Shown here one piece after another: positions 16,420 through 17,757 of a stretch of 17,757 bases of DNA. The notes beneath the pieces were generated by a model. That model saw nothing but the letters and a program-made list of their open reading frames with translations, had not been told where the DNA came from and searched no databases. Each line of letters opens with the position of its first letter. Position 1 is the first letter of the stretch. Source of the stretch: Ophiosphaerella korrae (taxonomy: Eukaryota; Ascomycota; Dothideomycetes; Pleosporales; Phaeosphaeriaceae); assembly GCA_028456385.1 (NCBI GenBank), contig JALNQF010000653.1, forward strand, positions 1-17,757. Reading direction: 5' to 3'. A program made the translations under genes and the position numbers.

Positions 16420-17200
16420 TAAATAGTAAATCTTTCTTTATAAGCTTTATTATTAGTTTTATATTTTTAGATTATCTTATTAATAATTTCTTATAAAAAT
16501 TTACTAGTCTATAAAATTATTATACTTCTTTTAGGTTTTTTAGTATTAGCTATTTATTAATTAACTTAATCTTTTTAGAGTTAATCTTTATTTTTCTTAG
16601 TATAATAATAAGTCTAAGGAAGTCTATTTCTATTATATAAAATTCGTATTTTCTAATTTTAAGAAATAATTTATTTTTTACTAATTTTTCTAGTACTTTA
16701 TATATATACTATATATATTCTTCTTTTATTTCTAAGAATATAAGGATATTATCTAGGTATATAAATATAAATATATCTAAGTACTCTCTTAGTACTATAT
16801 TAATTCTTTCTTAGAAGGCTACTATTACGTTTATTAATCTAAAAAGTATAACTAAGTATTTATATAGTCTATATTATATTATAAATTCTATTTTCTATTT
16901 ATTACTTTTCTTAATTCTAATCTAGTAGTAAGTATTTTAGATATCTAGTTTTATAAAGATCTTAGCTTTCTATAGTTTATTTTATATTTTATTTATTTAT
17001 AGTAAGAGATATTAGTTCTTATTTATAATTATATTAGTTTTTCTAAAATCTACGTAGAGTCTTTTATTACTTATTCTTTTCTTATTTATAAATATAAGTC
17101 TATATACTACTAAAGATTTAAATTCTTATATCTAATTTTTTTTACTACGTTTTTAATAAATACTTATTTAATCTTAGATTCTTTTTCTATTTTTTTATAA
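16420..17200 (-). pseudogene. Copy B reverse transcriptase relic
   Basis: In minus-strand order: LYVDFRKTN near 17060 (RT domain start), TKLDI-like KLDI near 16950, NTYY-x-IRIKKSNK near 16920 (Ile-Arg-Ile-x-x-Gly-x-Glu-Trp-Lys-Thr), YRLYKYLVILFRLIN near 16860 (Met-Pro-Phe-Gly-Leu-x-Asn), EYLDIFIFIYLDNILIF near 16790-16740. The last is the YxDD active site with the second Asp changed to Asn. The block order and spacing are those of Ty3/gypsy RT, and RIP stops break all frames. Confidence 0.88.
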
Positions 17201-17399
17201 ACTAGGCTCTATCTTACGTTTTTATCTTTTTCTAAGTTTATTACTAAATCTTATAGCTAATATTCTAGAAGATAGTCTTTAGGTTCTATAAGCTATTTCT
17301 CCTATTTCTTATATTCTTTAAGGAATTTTCCTTTATAAGTACTTATATTAGCCTTTAATATATTTATCTTATAGTAGTTAATTTTTTCTATTCTCTAAT

Positions 17400-17660
17400 T
17401 AATATATAGGTTAGTTATTTTTAACTATAGTATTCCTAGTATTTTATCTTATTTATTATTAATTATTATTATATCTATAACTATATTTTTTATTATTATC
17501 TCTTTTAGTTCTAGTATAGAAGAAACTATTTTAAACCTAATAAGTTCTTAGAATAGTTTTCTATTAATTATATATAGTTATTAAAGATATTTCTTTATAT
17601 TTTTATAAACTTCTTAGATATAAAGTTTCTTATAGCTCTACTAGTAATTATTAGTTATAC
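17400..17660 (-). pseudogene. Copy B aspartic protease relic
   Basis: Near 17648-17613 the minus strand reads TSRAIRNFISKK, the Asp-Ser-Gly-Ala-Thr-x-Asn-Phe-Ile-Ser active-site block with the Asp codon lost. Near 17444-17420 KILGIL-x-LK matches the Ile-Leu-Gly-x-x-Trp-Leu block, with the Trp codon now TAG. The segment before RT (17200-17400) is the linker. Confidence 0.8.
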
Positions 17661-17757
17661 TTTTTTTCTTTAATACGTACCTATTTTAGTAATATATAGG
17701 CCTCTTATACTTTCTAGCTATTCTTACTTAAGTAATTTTATAAATTATCTATCTTTC

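Larger units (their letters stand above)
13840..17757 (-). mobile_element. Copy B: Ty3/gypsy chromovirus, longest pol, cut by window end
   Basis: The minus strand carries protease (17650-17400), RT (17200-16420), RNase H (16290-16060), integrase (about 15900-14720), chromodomain (14609-14540), unassigned 3' sequence (to 13851) and the polypurine tract. It aligns with copy A over 13851-17200 and with copy C over 17540-17757. It has no large deletion within the window but is full of RIP stops. Confidence 0.88.

Noticed and set aside
1..17757. Mitochondrial, plastid-like or AT-rich bacterial/protist genome
   Set aside because: Low GC is due to CpA/TpG loss on both strands and not to codon preference. 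Multiple decayed LTR retrotransposons and no intact gene fit RIP-affected fungal nuclear DNA.

Overview
The window reads as AT-rich, gene-poor heterochromatin from a filamentous ascomycete fungus, built of transposons destroyed by repeat-induced point mutation (RIP). TpA is everywhere, CpA and TpG are nearly absent, and CpG survives only in scattered places. This is the mark of C-to-T change at CpA on both strands. Every reading frame is full of TAA/TAG where CAA, CAG, CGA or TGG would have stood. I see no intact host gene, tRNA, rRNA or CRISPR array. Identifications rest on motifs that can still be read through the RIP changes and on alignment of copies inside the window. Genus is not determinable.

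Layout. (1) Bases 1-302 are an LTR in + coding orientation, cut by the window start, with its leader to about 355. Joined to it head-to-head is a fragment (about 357-3231, 'copy C') of the same Ty3/gypsy family, coding on the minus strand: truncated protease, spacer, gag with a zinc knuckle, leader and 5' LTR (2807-3231). (2) 3232-4000 is unassigned. (3) About 4020-6050 is a different Ty3/gypsy lineage on the plus strand ('element D'): gag zinc knuckle, protease, reverse transcriptase (RT) and RNase H, ending abruptly before integrase. (4) 6050-7518 holds an unrecognised plus-strand coding relic, then a hairpin. (5) 7555-13839 is 'copy A', a minus-strand chromodomain-bearing Ty3/gypsy element of the copy C family. 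It has both LTRs but lacks gag-protease, and short in-frame deletions removed the RT active site and an RNase H motif. (6) Nested in the last bases of its 3' LTR is a 2.1 kb Tc1/mariner-type DNA transposon (7935-10036) with about 200-bp inverted repeats, a TA target duplication and a minus-strand DD34E transposase relic. (7) The LTR at 13385-13839 is shared with a further minus-strand copy ('copy B', 13840 to the window end), giving an LTR-internal-LTR-internal tandem.

Copies B and C together give the family's order on the minus strand: LTR, stem-loop leader, gag, spacer, protease, RT, RNase H, integrase, chromodomain, about 0.7 kb of unassigned 3' sequence, polypurine tract, LTR. The chromodomain fits an element that once targeted heterochromatin, which agrees with the nested setting. 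The points most worth a second look are the inverted LTR junction, the 54-bp repeat that varies in number between LTRs, the paired internal/terminal motifs of the Tc1 ends, the in-frame loss of the RT active site, and the unrecognised ORF at 6.3-7.5 kb.
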